Part shown: piece after piece, positions 5,701 to 6,852 of the stretch
Layout: each line of letters begins with the position of its first letter
Numbering within the stretch: the stretch's first letter is position 1
Origin: Candidatus Electrothrix marina
GTDB lineage: Bacteria > Desulfobacterota > Desulfobulbia > Desulfobulbales > Desulfobulbaceae
DNA length: 6,852 nt
Reading direction: 5' to 3'
Assembly: GCA_004028495.1 (NCBI GenBank)
Contig: MTKS01000082.1
Span: 1 to 6,852, forward strand
The notes under the pieces: model-generated
What the model was told of the DNA's origin: nothing
Database searches by the model: none
What the model saw: the letters and a program-made list of their open reading frames with translations, nothing else
Translations under genes and position numbers: made by a program

Positions 5701-6819
5701 ATGTCCGTTGAAATGAAACAACAACTGACGTTTACAGATTTAATTCTGTCTATCCGGGATATTGACAGCGAACTTGCCGTCCGGGCAGGGCGTGCCGTTA
5801 ATTACAGTCTTACTCTGCGTAACTGGTTTATCGGTTATCATATTACCGAATATGAACAATACGGAGAAGATAGAGCCACGTATGGTGAAAAACTGTTGCA
5901 GCGTCTTTCGATCCACTTGACAAAACAGGGAGTCAGTAGGACGGAAGAAAGGGAATTACGGCGCTATAGAAGATTTTATCAGGTCTATCCTCAAATTCGG
6001 GATTCACTGACTCCCGAATTGAGTGAAAAGCTGTTATCTCAGTCGTCTCATGAAGATACCGTGGAAAGGGATTTTGCGCTTTCAGTTTTAATCGTTCCCG
6101 GACAGGAACTTCTTGCCCGCCTCTCCTTCACTCATTTTGTAGAACTGTTGAAATGCGACAATCCTGCCCAGCGATCTTTTTACGAAATTGAGTGTATGCG
6201 CGGGAATTGGTCGGTCCGCGAATTGAGAAGACAAATAGGCAGCCTTTATTATGAACGATCTGAACTCTCTATAAATAAAAAGAAACTGGCTGAACTGACA
6301 CAATGTGATGCGGAAAAAGCAAACCCGAAACTCGCGATAAAAGATCCGTATGTTTTTGAGTTTCTCGGCTTGAAACCGGTTGAGGTTATGAGCGAGTCTC
6401 ATTTGGAAGATCAGCTTCTGGATAAATTGCAGGATTTTCTTCTCGAATTAGGTCATGGTTTCTGTTTCGAGGCACGTCAGAAGCGCATTCTCATAGGTGA
6501 CACCCATAATTTTGTTGATCTTGTCTTTTATCACCGCATATTGAAGTGCCATATCCTGCTTGAATTGAAACTGGAAAAGTTCGGTCATGAGAACATCGGG
6601 CAGCTTAATACATATGTAAGCTGGTACAGGCGCAACATGATGACTGAAGGAGACAATCCGCCTGTGGGGCTTCTGCTTTGTACAGAAAAGGATCATGCGC
6701 TGGTGCAATACGCATTGGCCGGTATGGATAATGAGCTATTCGTTTCTAAGTATCAGCTTGAACTGCCGGACAAGGAAGAAATACAGCAATTTGTCGAAAA
6801 GCAAATCAGAGAGAGATGA
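5701..6819 (+). CDS. DUF1016/YhcG-family protein with C-terminal PD-(D/E)XK nuclease-like domain
   Basis: The 372-residue protein (from the ATG at 5701) resembles the YhcG family. Its alpha-helical N-terminal DUF1016 domain spans roughly residues 10-190 and includes the family-typical stretches LRNWFIGYHITEYEQYG, YRRFYQVYP and RGNWSVRELRRQIGSLYYER. The C-terminal domain (about 210-350) has a nuclease-type core: Asp273 in NFVDLVFYH, then Glu288-X-Lys290 in LLELKLEKFG, then GQLNTYVSWYRR, matching the D...ExK pattern of PD-(D/E)XK enzymes. No signal peptide or membrane segment is apparent, so it is probably cytoplasmic. Biochemical function is poorly known; members often occur in accessory regions, which suggests but does not show a role in DNA processing or defence. 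It starts about 44 nt after aroA with no clear promoter or Shine-Dalgarno. An in-frame TTG at 5686 is an alternative start. The gene is more AT-rich than its neighbours, suggesting later acquisition. Confidence 0.85.
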   Translation: MSVEMKQQLTFTDLILSIRDIDSELAVRAGRAVNYSLTLRNWFIGYHITEYEQYGEDRATYGEKLLQRLSIHLTKQGVSRTEERELRRYRRFYQVYPQIRDSLTPELSEKLLSQSSHEDTVERDFALSVLIVPGQELLARLSFTHFVELLKCDNPAQRSFYEIECMRGNWSVRELRRQIGSLYYERSELSINKKKLAELTQCDAEKANPKLAIKDPYVFEFLGLKPVEVMSESHLEDQLLDKLQDFLLELGHGFCFEARQKRILIGDTHNFVDLVFYHRILKCHILLELKLEKFGHENIGQLNTYVSWYRRNMMTEGDNPPVGLLLCTEKDHALVQYALAGMDNELFVSKYQLELPDKEEIQQFVEKQIRER

Positions 6820-6852
6820 GTTTTGTTCCGGTTTGTTAGGCATGCGTGGCTA

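Noticed and set aside
6837..6852. Imperfect palindrome TAGGCA-TGCG-TGGCTA at the right edge.
   Set aside because: A short stem with a central G-G mismatch, cut off by the window end; it cannot be told from chance without downstream sequence.
1..6852. CRISPR array, tRNA/rRNA genes, insertion sequence or attachment site.
   Set aside because: No direct-repeat/spacer pattern, RNA gene sequence, transposase frame or paired terminal repeats were seen.

Overview
This window looks like a bacterial chromosome segment carrying core-metabolism genes, most likely from a Gram-negative deltaproteobacterial-type organism. The Desulfobulbales (sulfate reducers and cable bacteria) are my best guess. That placement is an inference from protein flavour, gene order and a familiar type of GGGCACGG/CCGTGCCC palindrome; nothing in the sequence proves it. 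There are no RNA genes, CRISPR arrays or insertion sequences.

Layout. The left edge (1-763, minus strand) is a type IV prepilin peptidase gene, cut by the window just before its stop. A 149-bp divergent intergenic region (764-912) holds a good sigma-70-type promoter facing right. Its -10 lies in a near-symmetric AT core that also spells a perfect TATAAT facing left, so both flanking genes may share one bidirectional promoter. A plus-strand run of biosynthetic genes follows: pyrK, pyrD (class 1B dihydroorotate dehydrogenase), aroD (type I 3-dehydroquinate dehydratase), aroE (shikimate dehydrogenase) and aroA (EPSP synthase). The pyrK/pyrD and pyrD/aroD junctions are one-base TAATG overlaps, and aroE follows aroD after 30 nt, so these four are probably one transcript. 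aroA is set off by a 108-bp gap containing two overlapping hairpins, the main intergenic structure of the window. The right side (5701-6819) is a DUF1016/YhcG-type PD-(D/E)XK nuclease-like gene, visibly more AT-rich than its neighbours and probably an accessory gene.

How the genes work together. PyrD and PyrK form the NAD-linked dihydroorotate dehydrogenase of pyrimidine synthesis: FMN in PyrD, FAD plus a 2Fe-2S cluster in PyrK. AroD, AroE and AroA catalyse shikimate-pathway steps 3, 4 and 6 towards chorismate. Pyrimidine and aromatic synthesis are therefore joined on one transcript. The prepilin peptidase and the nuclease-like protein have no obvious link to either pathway.

Most of the window is ordinary housekeeping DNA. 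I do not see a convincing new system. The items most worth checking are the symmetric divergent promoter, the overlapping hairpins before aroA, and the compositionally distinct DUF1016 gene.
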